NCBI GenBank assembly: GCA_017534305.1
Contig: JAFWCU010000034.1
Span: 102,183-166,182 of the forward strand
Source of the DNA: Clostridia bacterium
GTDB lineage: Bacteria > Bacillota > Clostridia > TANB77 > CAG-465
Length of the DNA: 64,000 bases
Direction: 5' to 3'
A program made the position numbers and the translations under genes. Shown one piece after another: positions 34,622-44,367 of this stretch; the stretch's first letter is position 1, and every line of letters begins with the position of its first letter. The notes beneath the pieces are model-generated. The model was not told where the DNA came from. It searched no databases and saw only the letters and a program-made list of their open reading frames with translations.

Positions 34622-36340
34622 TTACATTTTTTCTGGACATTCTACTCCAAGAATTCCTAAACCTTTTTTAATTACAATACTTGTTGCATATACAAGTGCA
34701 CATCTAGCTGCTTTTAGATTTTCATCTTCTAGAGTTGCAACTTGACATTCGTTATAGAATCTTGAGAAGCTTGCTGCTACATCTATCATGTATTTTGCAA
34801 GAATAGATGGTTCATTTTCTGTTGCTGCTCTTTTTAATACATCTTCAAATTTTTGAAGTTCTTTTATTAGCTCAACTTCTTGAGTTTCTTTTAATAATGA
34901 GTAGTCTATTTCTTTATCTAAATCTTCTACTTTAAATCCAGCTTTCTCTAGCATAGATTTTGTACGTACATATGTATATTGTACATATGGTCCAGTTTCT
35001 CCATCAAATCTTAATGTATCATCTAGATCAAAAATAATATCTTTATTTTTATTATTTTTTAAATAGTTAAATGTTAAAGCTCCAATACCTACTTTTTTTG
35101 CAACTTCATCTGCATTTTCTAAGTTTGCATTTTTAGAAAGTATTATATCTTTTGCTTTTTTAATTGCTTCTTCTATTAAATCATTAATATATATTACGTT
35201 TCCTTCACGAGTAGACATTTTACCAGTTTTTAGTCTAATCATGCCATAAGTTACATGCTCTAGACCTTTTTGGTATTTTTCATCTACTAAATGTTTTGCT
35301 GCTTCAAATACTTGTTTGAAATGTAGTATTTGTTCTGTAGCTGTAATGTATATGCATTTATCAAAATTATATGTTCTTGCTCTATAAAGTATTGCTGCTA
35401 AATCACGAGTTGCATAAATAGTTGAACCATTAGATTTTAGTACAATACATGGAGGCATATCTGGTCCTACATCAATAACTTTGGCACCTTGGCTATCTAT
35501 TAGTACACCTTTTTTGTCTAGTATATCTATTACTTCGCCCATTTTATCGTTATAGAATGCTTCACCATTGTATGAATCAAATTTAGATCCAAGTAAATCA
35601 TATATTCTTTTATATTCTTTTAGTGATACTTCTCTGAAGTATTCCCAAAGTTTAGTATATTCCTCGTCTCCTTCTTCAAGTTTTTTGAAGTTTTCACGAG
35701 CTTTATCCATTTCAGACTCATCTTCTTTACAGATTTTATTCATTCTTACATATATATCTGATAGAGCTGCTAATGGGTCCTTATCAAAATCATATTCGTC
35801 TTTGAAACGTTTATATCCTTCAATAATGATACCAAATTGTCTTCCCCAGTCTCCTAAGTGATTTAGACCTATAACATTATATCCTAATGTTTTATATATA
35901 TCATATAATGCTTTACCAAGTACTGTGTTTCTAAAGTGTCCAAGGTGGAATGGTTTTGCAATATTTGGCGAACTATATTCTACAATTACATTTTTACCAT
36001 TTCCTTCATTGCTTGATCCATAGTTTTCTTTTTCTTTTACTATTTTAGATAATACTGTTGCTACAACATTATCTGAATCTAGATAAAAGTTTAAAAATCC
36101 ATTTACAACATCCACTTTAGATATTTCTTCTGGTAATACTATATTTTCTTTAATTGAATTTGCTATATTTACTGGAGAGTTTTTCATTACTTTTGCTAAA
36201 TTAAAACAAGGATATGAGAAATCTCCATTTTGTTTATCTTTAGGCACTTCAACTTTTGCCTCTATTTCTTCTATTGTAATTTCATTATTATTTAATGCAT
36301 CATATATGCATTTTGCTATCATTTTTTTCTTTTCTTCCAT
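34622..36340 (-). CDS. argS: Arginyl-tRNA synthetase
   Basis: Class I synthetase of 572 residues. Arginine-type N-terminal additional domain, HIGH-type motif AKPFHLGHFRNTVLGKAL around residues 124-141, and the KMSKS-like KTGKMSTREGN. C-terminal DALR anticodon-binding domain ends the protein. AAAGGAAG precedes the ATG. Only 114 bases separate it from the RNHCP gene, too short for a typical T-box; none was seen. Confidence 0.97.
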   Translation of the reverse strand: MEEKKKMIAKCIYDALNNNEITIEEIEAKVEVPKDKQNGDFSYPCFNLAKVMKNSPVNIANSIKENIVLPEEISKVDVVNGFLNFYLDSDNVVATVLSKIVKEKENYGSSNEGNGKNVIVEYSSPNIAKPFHLGHFRNTVLGKALYDIYKTLGYNVIGLNHLGDWGRQFGIIIEGYKRFKDEYDFDKDPLAALSDIYVRMNKICKEDESEMDKARENFKKLEEGDEEYTKLWEYFREVSLKEYKRIYDLLGSKFDSYNGEAFYNDKMGEVIDILDKKGVLIDSQGAKVIDVGPDMPPCIVLKSNGSTIYATRDLAAILYRARTYNFDKCIYITATEQILHFKQVFEAAKHLVDEKYQKGLEHVTYGMIRLKTGKMSTREGNVIYINDLIEEAIKKAKDIILSKNANLENADEVAKKVGIGALTFNYLKNNKNKDIIFDLDDTLRFDGETGPYVQYTYVRTKSMLEKAGFKVEDLDKEIDYSLLKETQEVELIKELQKFEDVLKRAATENEPSILAKYMIDVAASFSRFYNECQVATLEDENLKAARCALVYATSIVIKKGLGILGVECPEKM

Positions 36341-36454
36341 TATTTTTTCTTCCTTTCGTATGTTTTAAATTTATTTAATAATTATATTAGTTAAAAGTAA
36401 ATATGCGGGATTACTCCCTATTTAAAACATAACGATTATTATTTGTATAAAACA

Positions 36455-36772
36455 CTATCTTGTCACTCCTTTTGCATAGTTTTCTACAATCTTATATATT
36501 TCTTCTTGATTATCGTCTTGTGCTACGATATTTCTTATCTCTTTACCACACCTGCTACACCTATAAACAATAACCTTGCCTTTTTTTGATGTTTCTTCAA
36601 CATTTATTGGTACAAGAAGACCTTTGCATTCATTCTTCCTATCTCCTGGTGTGATATCTACATGTAGAGAATGTAAACAATAGTTACAATGATCTCTAGA
36701 TGTATATTTTAATTTTTCTACTTTTTTACCACAGTTTTGACATATGAACTCATTGTCATTTTTTACAAACAT
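36455..36772 (-). CDS. RNHCP-domain zinc protein
   Basis: 105 residues. N-terminal zinc knuckle FICQNCGKKV, then the domain signature in the form SRDHCNYCLHSLHVDITPGD (canonical RNHCPxCLxSxHVD), followed by CSRCGKEI. The family is found in bacteria and probably binds zinc; function unknown. AGGTGTT precedes the ATG. It sits after the terminator of the uracil fusion gene and before argS. Confidence 0.9.
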   Translation of the reverse strand: MFVKNDNEFICQNCGKKVEKLKYTSRDHCNYCLHSLHVDITPGDRKNECKGLLVPINVEETSKKGKVIVYRCSRCGKEIRNIVAQDDNQEEIYKIVENYAKGVTR

Positions 36773-36856
36773 TCTCTAACACCTCACTTTTAACAATTAG
36801 TATTTTACTACATTTTGCATATTTTAGCAAGTAATTATGTAAATTTAAGAAAATAT

Positions 36857-36880
36857 AAAAATAGCACCATTTAGGTGCTA
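36857..36880 (-). terminator. Terminator after uracil permease-UPRT gene
   Basis: Perfect 7-base arms (36880-36874, 36868-36862), 5-base loop, T run on the minus strand. Confidence 0.85.
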
Positions 36881-36906
36881 CTTATTATTTAAATTTTATT
36901 AATATT

Positions 36907-38883
36907 CTATTTTGTTCCAAATATTCTGTCTCCTGCATCTCCTAGTCCTGGAACAATATATCCATTTTCATTTAGTTTTTCATCTAATGCTGCTGTGTAT
37001 ATTTTAACATCTGGATGTTCTTCTTGCATTCTTTTTACACCTTCTGGAGCTGCTATTAAGCATAAGAATTTAATTTTAGTTACTCCTTCTTTTTTAAGTT
37101 GTTCTATTGCGTCACATCCAGAACCTCCTGTTGCAAGCATTGGGTCAAGCACTAATACTTCTCTGTTTTTAATATCTTTTGGTACTTTAAAGAAGTATCT
37201 TACTGGTTCTAGTGTTTCTTCATTTCTATACATTCCTATATGTCCAATTTTAGCATTTGGTATTACATTTATTAATCCATCTAACATTCCAGTTCCTGCT
37301 CTTAGTATTGGTAAAAATGCGTATTTATCTTCATCTAGTCTTTTAGCTATTAGTTTTGTCATTGGTGTTTCTATTTCTACATCATCTAAAGATGCATCCC
37401 TCATTGCCTCATAACATAAAAACATTCCAAGTTCGCTTACTAGTTCTCTAAATTCTTTAGTTCCTGTTTTCTTATCTCTTAGTATAGATAATTTATGTTC
37501 TACTAGTGGATGATCTAGTATATTTAATGTGTTTTCTACTTCTTCTTTATTTTCATCTTTTTCTTCTTCTTTTTCTATTTTTGCTTCTTCTGTTTTTGTC
37601 TCTTCTTTTTCTTCATCTTCATGTGGTAGTAATAGGTTTAGAAGAACACCTACTACTGCAGCTAAACTCATTCCAGAAACTGTTACACTTCCAAATGTAA
37701 GTGCTGCTCCACCAAGTCCTAAAACAAGCATTGATGAGGCTATAATTACATTTCTAGATTTTGAAAAATCTACTCTGTTTTCTATTAATACTTTAAGACC
37801 ATTTACTGCTATAAATCCATATAATAGTAATGATACTCCTCCAAGTACTGGGCTTGGTATAGTAGATATTAGAGCTGTAAATTTACCTAAAAATCCAAGA
37901 CATATTGCAAATATTGCAGCCAGTCCTATTACCCAAACTGATGCCACTTTTGTCATACCAACAACAGATGTGTTTTCTCCATATGTTGTGTTTGGTGGTC
38001 CTCCAAGAAGTGCTGCTGTTAGAGTTGCAAGTCCATCTCCTAGTAATGTTCTATTTAGTCCAGGTTCTTTAATTAAGTCTTTTCCTATAATTGTGCTTAA
38101 TGCTGTATGATCTCCAATATGTTCTGCTATTGTTACTAATGCAATTGGTGCAATAGTTAATGCTGCAGCAAATGTTGGTGTGTATGATACAAATGGTATA
38201 ACAAAATCTGGTACACTGAAAAATGCTGCTGCAAGCACTGGGCTAAAGTCTACTAGTCCTAGTATACATGATAATATATATCCTGAAGCAATACCAATTA
38301 AGAAAGGTACTACTTTGAAAAATCCTTTAGCTTTTAGCATTACAAGTCCTGTTACTAAGAATGTAAATAGTGCAACTATAACTCCTTTTATACTTATTGC
38401 TTCAGTTCCTGCTGCTATTCCTATACTTGATACAGCAGATGAAGCGAGTCCTAAACCTATAATCATAATCATTGGTCCAATTACTATTGGTGGTAATATT
38501 TTTTGTAGCCATTCTTTACCTACTATTGCTATTATTAGTGCTACTATTACATATATTAGTCCAACAAGCATTGCACCTGTCATTGCTCCACCTATTCCAG
38601 CAAGAACTGCTCCTGTTGCAAGAGGTGTAATAAAGGCAAATGATGAACCAAGATATACTGGTGACTTTCCTTTAGTACATAAAATATAAATTAGTGTTCC
38701 TATTCCAGATGTTACAAGTGCTACTGGAATTGTTAAAACTTCACTACCTGCTGCACCATTTACAAGTATTGGAACAAGTATAGTTGCTCCAAACATTGCA
38801 AATACGTGTTGAAGTGCAAGTATAATCCACTTCCAAATCGGTGGTTTTTCGTTGATGTCAATTGTCATTTTTGACGCGTTCAT
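36907..38883 (-). CDS. Uracil permease fused to uracil phosphoribosyltransferase
   Basis: A single 658-residue protein with two complete parts. Residues about 1-420 are a UraA/NCS2 transporter ([46 protein letters not shown], multiple membrane helices). After an acidic/lysine-rich linker (about 420-450), residues about 452-658 are a full [28 protein letters not shown], the PRPP loop [12 protein letters not shown] and [14 protein letters not shown] at the end. Imported uracil would be converted to UMP at the membrane, trapping it. In most bacteria uraA and upp are separate genes. AAAGGAGGAG precedes the ATG; no promoter lies between the ATG and the upstream terminator. Confidence 0.95.
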   Translation of the reverse strand: MNASKMTIDINEKPPIWKWIILALQHVFAMFGATILVPILVNGAAGSEVLTIPVALVTSGIGTLIYILCTKGKSPVYLGSSFAFITPLATGAVLAGIGGAMTGAMLVGLIYVIVALIIAIVGKEWLQKILPPIVIGPMIMIIGLGLASSAVSSIGIAAGTEAISIKGVIVALFTFLVTGLVMLKAKGFFKVVPFLIGIASGYILSCILGLVDFSPVLAAAFFSVPDFVIPFVSYTPTFAAALTIAPIALVTIAEHIGDHTALSTIIGKDLIKEPGLNRTLLGDGLATLTAALLGGPPNTTYGENTSVVGMTKVASVWVIGLAAIFAICLGFLGKFTALISTIPSPVLGGVSLLLYGFIAVNGLKVLIENRVDFSKSRNVIIASSMLVLGLGGAALTFGSVTVSGMSLAAVVGVLLNLLLPHEDEEKEETKTEEAKIEKEEEKDENKEEVENTLNILDHPLVEHKLSILRDKKTGTKEFRELVSELGMFLCYEAMRDASLDDVEIETPMTKLIAKRLDEDKYAFLPILRAGTGMLDGLINVIPNAKIGHIGMYRNEETLEPVRYFFKVPKDIKNREVLVLDPMLATGGSGCDAIEQLKKEGVTKIKFLCLIAAPEGVKRMQEEHPDVKIYTAALDEKLNENGYIVPGLGDAGDRIFGTK

Positions 38884-38911
38884 TTAAAAACTCCTCCTTT
38901 AAAAAACATAT

Positions 38912-38950
38912 AAAAAAACAGTTAATATTAAATAAATAATATTAACTGTT
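38912..38950 (-). terminator. Attenuator-type terminator in the leader of the uracil gene
   Basis: Perfect 13-base arms (38950-38938, 38929-38917), 8-base loop, five T (38916-38912) on the minus strand, then 28 bases to the uracil gene ATG. With no promoter beyond it, transcription of the gene must read through. The leader ORF stop (TAA, 38944-38942) sits in the 5' arm. Confidence 0.85.
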
Positions 38951-39094
38951 CTTAACGAAAATTATATTTGAATTATTTGAAATAATTATTCTATTTCTTG
39001 TCATTGAATTTTGAGAAAATGAAGTACAAAGTAAAGAACAAGCTTTACTTGCTGACATGATAGTATTCATTTTTTTCATTGTCATGTTTTTCAT
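38942..39094 (-). CDS. Leader peptide of the uracil permease-UPRT gene
   Basis: 50 residues from an ATG with AAGGGTGAG seven bases upstream, starting only about 20 bases from the predicted transcript start. Sequence MKNMTMKKMNTIMSASKAC then SLLCTSFSQ; no domain. Codons 17-27 are U/C-rich on the mRNA (39041-39012) and are preceded by an 8-base hairpin (39050-39043/39036-39029) that would pause RNA polymerase. Ribosomes finishing translation would cover the 5' arm of the terminator. A role as a real protein is less likely. Confidence 0.7.
   Translation of the reverse strand: MKNMTMKKMNTIMSASKACSLLCTSFSQNSMTRNRIIISNNSNIIFVKNS
39029..39050 (-). promoter_or_regulatory. Putative pause hairpin in leader
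   Basis: Perfect 8-base arms AAGTAAAG/CTTTACTT (39050-39043, 39036-39029), 6-base loop, followed on the minus strand by a pyrimidine-rich tract to 39012. Resembles the pause site of E. coli pyrBI. Confidence 0.6.
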
Positions 39095-39116
39095 TTTTTT
39101 CTCACCCTTGCGTATT

Positions 39117-39145
39117 AATATACTACATATGAAATTCAATTGCAA
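39117..39145 (-). promoter_or_regulatory. Promoter of the uracil leader/operon
   Basis: TTGCAA (39145-39140), 17 bases, TATATT (39122-39117) on the minus strand, placing the transcript start near 39110, just ahead of the leader-peptide ribosome site. Confidence 0.75.
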
Positions 39146-39208
39146 GAGTTTTTTTGAAAGTTTTTAAACATTATTTTTTCGTGTAATTATTATGTGCTTT
39201 TGTTATGT

Positions 39209-39874
39209 TTAATTTACTTCTTTCATTTGGCTTATATGTTCATTTGCAACCATTTTTGTTACAAAATCCGCCTTTTTAAATTGAGTAATATTTGTTCTAA
39301 TCTTTAATAGTACTTCGTCTTTTTGAACACTTAAATCTAATATTTCTGCATCTTTATCTTTAATTAGTTCATTAATTGTATTGATAGTATCTGTAATATT
39401 ATCTGTGCTAATAACAAAATTAAAGTCTGCTCTATGTTCAATGCTTGATCCTAATTTATATGAGTATTCAAGTACTAGGAATACTATTATTGTTGCAATG
39501 ATTGAATATAAATATTCACCAAGACCTACCATAAGTCCAATACAAGTAATAGCAAGAAGTCCTGATGCTGTTGTTAGCCCTTTTACTTTATTACCATTTG
39601 AAAGTATAGTACCAGCACCTATAAATCCTATTCCTGATAGAATTTGTGCAGGCATTCTTGAATAGTCTGTATCTCCATATTTTTGTGCAAGATCTATACT
39701 GCATACCATAATTAGAACACTACTTATACCAACTAATACATGAGTTCTAAATCCTGCAGGTTTTGATTGTTGTTGTCTCTCATATCCAATTATTCCAGAT
39801 AGTAATGTGATTAATACAAGCTTTAATACAATTTGAAATACTGGGTTATTATATATTGTTGTTAATAATTCCAT
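39209..39874 (-). CDS. MgtC/SapB-family membrane protein
   Basis: 221 residues. N-terminal membrane domain with GYERQQQSKPAGFRTHVLVG and GIGFIGAGTIL, about five helices over residues 10-145, the MgtC signature. A C-terminal ACT-like soluble domain (about 150-221). In pathogens MgtC interferes with F-type ATPase and aids growth in low Mg2+; the role in this organism is unknown. AAAGGAGGA precedes the ATG. Confidence 0.92.
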   Translation of the reverse strand: MELLTTIYNNPVFQIVLKLVLITLLSGIIGYERQQQSKPAGFRTHVLVGISSVLIMVCSIDLAQKYGDTDYSRMPAQILSGIGFIGAGTILSNGNKVKGLTTASGLLAITCIGLMVGLGEYLYSIIATIIVFLVLEYSYKLGSSIEHRADFNFVISTDNITDTINTINELIKDKDAEILDLSVQKDEVLLKIRTNITQFKKADFVTKMVANEHISQMKEVN

Positions 39875-39902
39875 ATTTCCTCCTTTTTTTATTTCAATAT
39901 TA

Positions 39903-39924
39903 AAAGGGAGTAGTTAGCTCCCTT
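39903..39924 (-). terminator. Terminator after nucleoside kinase
   Basis: Arms AAGGGAG/CTCCCTT (39910-39904, 39924-39918) and a T run on the minus strand. Confidence 0.85.
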
Positions 39925-39927
39925 ATT

Positions 39928-41571
39928 TTATCTGTTAAAGCATCCACTTCCAATGAATTCTCTAATTAATGAGTCAATTGGGATGTTAGATGTTTCCATA
40001 GGTAAGAAGTTATTTAAATACTCATATAACCTTCTTGCCTCTGCGTAATACTTAGATGATTTATCTAATTGTAATAATAATGGTTGAGCAAAAGTTTTCA
40101 TAACAGCTGGTTCATAAATTACACTAGAATTAAATATGCTATCTACCTCTTCAATATATGGGAAAATATATTTTTCCTCACCAAGTTTTACATTATCCCA
40201 TAGTTCAAATGTTTTTTCAACTGAATGACCACGAGTTGCATAGTCTCTTACCATTCTTCTTAAGAATCTTGTATCTGAAGATGAGACTTTTGTATAGCCA
40301 TCTAAGTTTAATGTTGTAATAGGTGCAATATATATTTTATATTTATTCTTTTGTGGTGTAAATTTAGTTATCACCGGATTCAATGCATGAATTCCCTCAA
40401 CAACAAGTACATCTTTTTCTTTTAATGTTAAGAATTTTCCATTGTAATGTTTATGTCCATATATGAAATCAAACTCTGGAAGTTCAATAGTCTCTCCTTT
40501 TATTAATTTTTGCATCTGTTCATTAAATAGCTCAACGTCTAATGCATCTATTGTTTCAAAATCATATTTACCATCAGGTCCTGTTGGGGTATCTTCTCTT
40601 TCTTTAAAGTAATTATCCATTGAAATTGTTATTGGATTATAACCAGTAAGTCTTAATTGAACTCCTAATTGTTGTGCAAATGTTGTTTTTCCTGATGATG
40701 ATGGTCCTGCAATTAGAATTAGCTTAACATCTTTTCTAGATTCAATGTCTTGTACAATTTCAACTATTTTTCTTTGATGAATTGCTTCACTAACTTGAAT
40801 TGTGTCTATCATGTTATCTTTTAATATTTTTTCATTTAATTCGCCTATGTTATCTATATCTATTATGTCTTTAAATTTTGCAAACTCTTCTACAGCATCA
40901 ATTAAACGTGAATCTTTTGCTTCTACTAATTTTCCATCTTTTCCCTTACATACAAGTAATGCACCTTTTCTAAATGGTATAAGGTCAAATACTTTTAAGT
41001 ATCCTGTACTTGGTACAAGAACGCCATAGAAATTATTATAGTAACCATTACAAAAATAGATGTTAGTATATGATTTTAATCTATTAGCCATATTTTGAAT
41101 CTTATCTTGATCATTTGATTTAATGTAGTAATCTGTTGCTTCATCTACACTCATTGCTCGTTTTTCAATAATATAATCATTTTCAATTATTTCTTGCATT
41201 TTTTCTTTAATTTTTTCAACTTTTTCTTTAGTAAGATCAAAATCGTGAGTAATAAAATACTGATTTCTATTTAATGTAGCTTGAAAGTCTACTTTAACAT
41301 TTCCATATAATTCAGTAACAGCCATATATAGAATCATTTTTAAGCTTTTTGAATATACTCTATATCCATCTTGTGAATCTATTTTTACATATTTAATTTC
41401 TGAATCCTTAACAAGTTCATATTTTTGAAATTTAACTTCATTATTTACTGTTACAGCTAAAATGTCATCTGTATTATCTTCTACCATTTTTACTGCATCT
41501 ATTGCTGTAGTTTTATATGGTACTACAATTTCTCTATCATCTTCAAATTTTACTTTAATTTTTTCTTTCAT
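39928..41571 (-). CDS. Uridine-kinase-like nucleoside kinase with N-terminal TGS/ThrRS-like domains
   Basis: 547 residues from the ATG at 41571 (GAGAGG upstream; an in-frame TTG 15 bases earlier is weaker). N-terminal TGS-like domain (residues 1-60), a ThrRS second-additional-like domain around 60-220, then a P-loop kinase: LIAGPSSSGKTTFAQQL near residue 285-300, SMDNYFKERED, and DVLVVEGIHALNP. Known as a nucleoside kinase family in Clostridia and Thermotogales with unsettled substrate; uridine/cytidine is likely. It is 48 bases after rho. Confidence 0.9.
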   Translation of the reverse strand: MKEKIKVKFEDDREIVVPYKTTAIDAVKMVEDNTDDILAVTVNNEVKFQKYELVKDSEIKYVKIDSQDGYRVYSKSLKMILYMAVTELYGNVKVDFQATLNRNQYFITHDFDLTKEKVEKIKEKMQEIIENDYIIEKRAMSVDEATDYYIKSNDQDKIQNMANRLKSYTNIYFCNGYYNNFYGVLVPSTGYLKVFDLIPFRKGALLVCKGKDGKLVEAKDSRLIDAVEEFAKFKDIIDIDNIGELNEKILKDNMIDTIQVSEAIHQRKIVEIVQDIESRKDVKLILIAGPSSSGKTTFAQQLGVQLRLTGYNPITISMDNYFKEREDTPTGPDGKYDFETIDALDVELFNEQMQKLIKGETIELPEFDFIYGHKHYNGKFLTLKEKDVLVVEGIHALNPVITKFTPQKNKYKIYIAPITTLNLDGYTKVSSSDTRFLRRMVRDYATRGHSVEKTFELWDNVKLGEEKYIFPYIEEVDSIFNSSVIYEPAVMKTFAQPLLLQLDKSSKYYAEARRLYEYLNNFLPMETSNIPIDSLIREFIGSGCFNR

Positions 41572-41618
41572 AAAATTACCTCTCAATATTTATTGATAAA
41601 TTAATTATATCACAAAAA

Positions 41619-42923
41619 TTATTTTTTCTTCAAATTTTCTAAAAATACTTTAATAAATTCTTTGTTAGATTTCGTTTTCATTAAAATATTCATTATTTTT
41701 TCCACCATTTCTGCATTATTTGATTGGCTTAAAAGTCTTCTTATATATATAGAAGTTTCTTGTTCTTTGCTATCAAATAATAAATCTTCACGTCTTGTGC
41801 TAGATTTATATATATCTATTGATGGAAATATACGTCTTTCAGATAATTTTCTATCTAAGAATACTTCCATATTACCAGTACCTTTAAACTCTTCAAATAT
41901 CATATCATCCATACGACTACCAGTTTCAACTAATGTTGTAGCAAGTATTGTTAAGCTTCCACCATTTTCTATGTTTCTTGCAGCTCCAAAAAATTTCTTT
42001 GGAAAATATAAAGCTGCAGGGTCTAGACCACCAGATAGTGTTCTACCACTTGGATCTACTTCTAGATTAGAAGCACGAGTAAGTCTTGTTAAACTATCTA
42101 GTAGTATTACAACATCTTTGTTTTGCTCTACTAGTCTTTTGGCTCTTTCTAAAACCATTTTAGATACTTTTATATGATGTTCTGGAGATTCATCAAAAGT
42201 TGAATGAATGACTTCTGCATCAATCGAACGTTCAATATCTGTTACTTCTTCTGGTCTTTCATCTATTAGAAGTACCATTAATTTTGTTTCTGGATTATTT
42301 TTTAATATTCCATTTGCAACTTGTTTTAATAGTGTTGTTTTACCTGCTTTAGGTGGTGCAACTATTAGTCCTCTTTGACCTTTTCCAATAGGTGCTAGTA
42401 TATCTATTATTCTTGTTGCATATTCGTTTTCTACTGTTTCAAGTCTTAATCTTTCATCTGGATAAATAGGAATTAGTGAGTCAAATGATTTTCTCTTTAG
42501 TGATATTTCTATTCTTTCATCATTTATATTATCCACATAGATTAATGAAGGAAATTTGCTATTTGGAGAATTTGTAAATCTTGCGATACCTTTTACTTTA
42601 TCTCCAGTATTTAGATTAAATCTTCTAACTTGTGTTTGAGAAACGTAGATGTCTTTGTTACCTGGTAAATAGTTGTCACTTCTTAAAAAGCCAAATCCTT
42701 CTGGTAAAACTTCTAAAATTCCTTCTGTGATAAAATCTGTTTCAGGGTTTTCTATTTGTATATCTACTTTTTCATCCAGCTCATTTGTCTCTTCTAAGTG
42801 CTTAACTATTTCTTCAACTAAAAATTCTTTTTTTAGTCTAGCATATCCTTCAAGTTTCATTTCTTCAGCTATTTTTCTTAGTTCTACAAGTGTTGAGCTC
42901 TTTAGTGTTTCCTTGTTATACAT
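41619..42923 (-). CDS. rho: Transcription termination factor Rho
   Basis: 434-residue RNA helicase. N-terminal Rho_N (ELRKIAEEMKLEGYARLKKEF), cold-shock-like RNA-binding domain (GFLRSDNYLPGNKDIYVSQ), Walker A APPKAGKTTLLKQ and DSLTRLTRA with the Q/R-loop GGLDPAALYFPKKFFGAAR. It lies 13 bases downstream of rimO. Present alongside many intrinsic terminators. Confidence 0.98.
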   Translation of the reverse strand: MYNKETLKSSTLVELRKIAEEMKLEGYARLKKEFLVEEIVKHLEETNELDEKVDIQIENPETDFITEGILEVLPEGFGFLRSDNYLPGNKDIYVSQTQVRRFNLNTGDKVKGIARFTNSPNSKFPSLIYVDNINDERIEISLKRKSFDSLIPIYPDERLRLETVENEYATRIIDILAPIGKGQRGLIVAPPKAGKTTLLKQVANGILKNNPETKLMVLLIDERPEEVTDIERSIDAEVIHSTFDESPEHHIKVSKMVLERAKRLVEQNKDVVILLDSLTRLTRASNLEVDPSGRTLSGGLDPAALYFPKKFFGAARNIENGGSLTILATTLVETGSRMDDMIFEEFKGTGNMEVFLDRKLSERRIFPSIDIYKSSTRREDLLFDSKEQETSIYIRRLLSQSNNAEMVEKIMNILMKTKSNKEFIKVFLENLKKK

Positions 42924-42936
42924 TATTCTCCTCCTA

Positions 42937-44268
42937 TTATTTTACTTTTGCAAATAAATCATAATCATTGTAGTCTATTATTTCTACTTGTGCATAGTCT
43001 CCAACTATTACTTTACTTGCACTTTCTTCATCTATTTTTACATATATTCTTCCATCTACGTCTGGCGCTTCAAGCATTGATCTACATACAAAGTATTCTT
43101 CTGTTTCGTCTATGTCTTCTACTATTACTTCATATGTTTTTCCAAGTCTTGCTTTATTCTTTTCAAGAGATATTTGTTTTTGTGTATCCATTAGTCTTTT
43201 TAATCTATCTTGTTTTATATCTTCATCTAATTGTCCATCAAAATCATAACTCTTTGTATCTTCTTCTGGAGAATATGTGAAAGCTCCAAGTCTATCAAAC
43301 TTAAGCTCTTTAATTCCATCTATTAATTCTTCAAACTGTTCTTCAGTCTCTCCTGGAAAACCTACAATACAAGTTGTTCTAAGTATTGCATCAGGACATA
43401 GTTCTCTTATTCTAGCAATTCTTTCATATATTAATTCTTTAGTGTCATGTCTATTCATATCCTTTAACATTTTGTTATTTAAATGTTGTACTGGGATATC
43501 AAAATACTTGCAAACTTTTGGATTTCTTGCTATTTCTTCAATTAATTCATCTGTAGTTTCATATAAGTACATATACAAAATTCTAATCCATTTTACGCCT
43601 TCAATTTTGCTCATACGTCTTAGAAGTTCTGCAAGCTTTAATTCACCATAAATATCTAGTCCATATTTAGATGTATCTTGTGCAATAATTGTAAATTCCT
43701 TTAATCCTTGTTCTGCTAAACCTTTTACTTCTTCTAATATATCCTCCATTTGACGTGATTCAAATCCACCACGAATTAGTGGTATTGCACAATAACTACA
43801 TTTATTATCGCATCCGTCTCCTATTCTTATATATGCTAATGGGTAAGTTGAAGAAATAATTCTGTTATTAAAATCTAGTTTTTGATCAAATTTATAGTGA
43901 CTAAAAATATTACTTTGACTAAAGAATTCTGTTAAGATTTTTGAAAAATTGTTATATTCATCTACTCCAATTACAAGGTCTACTTCTGGAAGTGATTCAT
44001 AAATTTGTTTTTTATATCTTTTTGCTAGACATCCTGTAACGATCAATGCTTTGCAGTTTCCGTCTACTTTATAATCTGCCATTTCTAAGATTGTATTAAT
44101 CGCTTCTTCTTTTGCAGGTTCTATAAAGCCGCAAGTATTAACTACAATAATGTCTGCTTCTTCTACTTGATTTGTAATGTTAAATCCTTGAGATTTAAAA
44201 ACACCAAGTATCATTTCGCTATCTACTTGGTTTTTAGTACAACCAAGTGTTACTAATCCTACGTTCAT
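42937..44268 (-). CDS. rimO: Ribosomal protein S12 methylthiotransferase RimO
   Basis: 443-residue radical-SAM enzyme that methylthiolates Asp of S12. N-terminal UPF0004 with TLGCTKNQVDSE, radical-SAM motif GDGCDNKCSYCAIPLIRGG (CxxxCxxC), C-terminal TRAM domain ending KIDEESASKVIVGDY. AGGAGGA precedes the ATG. MiaB is a close alternative, but the first motif and S12-type C-terminus fit RimO better. Confidence 0.93.
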   Translation of the reverse strand: MNVGLVTLGCTKNQVDSEMILGVFKSQGFNITNQVEEADIIVVNTCGFIEPAKEEAINTILEMADYKVDGNCKALIVTGCLAKRYKKQIYESLPEVDLVIGVDEYNNFSKILTEFFSQSNIFSHYKFDQKLDFNNRIISSTYPLAYIRIGDGCDNKCSYCAIPLIRGGFESRQMEDILEEVKGLAEQGLKEFTIIAQDTSKYGLDIYGELKLAELLRRMSKIEGVKWIRILYMYLYETTDELIEEIARNPKVCKYFDIPVQHLNNKMLKDMNRHDTKELIYERIARIRELCPDAILRTTCIVGFPGETEEQFEELIDGIKELKFDRLGAFTYSPEEDTKSYDFDGQLDEDIKQDRLKRLMDTQKQISLEKNKARLGKTYEVIVEDIDETEEYFVCRSMLEAPDVDGRIYVKIDEESASKVIVGDYAQVEIIDYNDYDLFAKVK

Positions 44269-44317
44269 TTGACTCCTCCTACTTTTAGGCAGTCTTAATT
44301 ATACCATAAAAATGCCA

Positions 44318-44360
44318 TAAAATAAAGAGAAAACGCCTATTTAGTGGTATTTTCTCTTTA
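44318..44360 (-). terminator. Terminator after the 44.4 kb hypothetical gene
   Basis: Perfect 11-base arms (44360-44350, 44333-44323) with 16-base loop and T-rich tail on the minus strand. Confidence 0.8.
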
Positions 44361-44367
44361 ATTACTA

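Noticed and set aside
36341..36454. T-box riboswitch ahead of argS
   Set aside because: Only 114 bases, with no specifier-loop or antiterminator consensus; a short GGGA..TCCC stem is the only structure.
36995..38689. Several long plus-strand frames opposite the uracil fusion gene
   Set aside because: Shadows of the strongly biased codons of a real membrane protein; no starts with ribosome sites.
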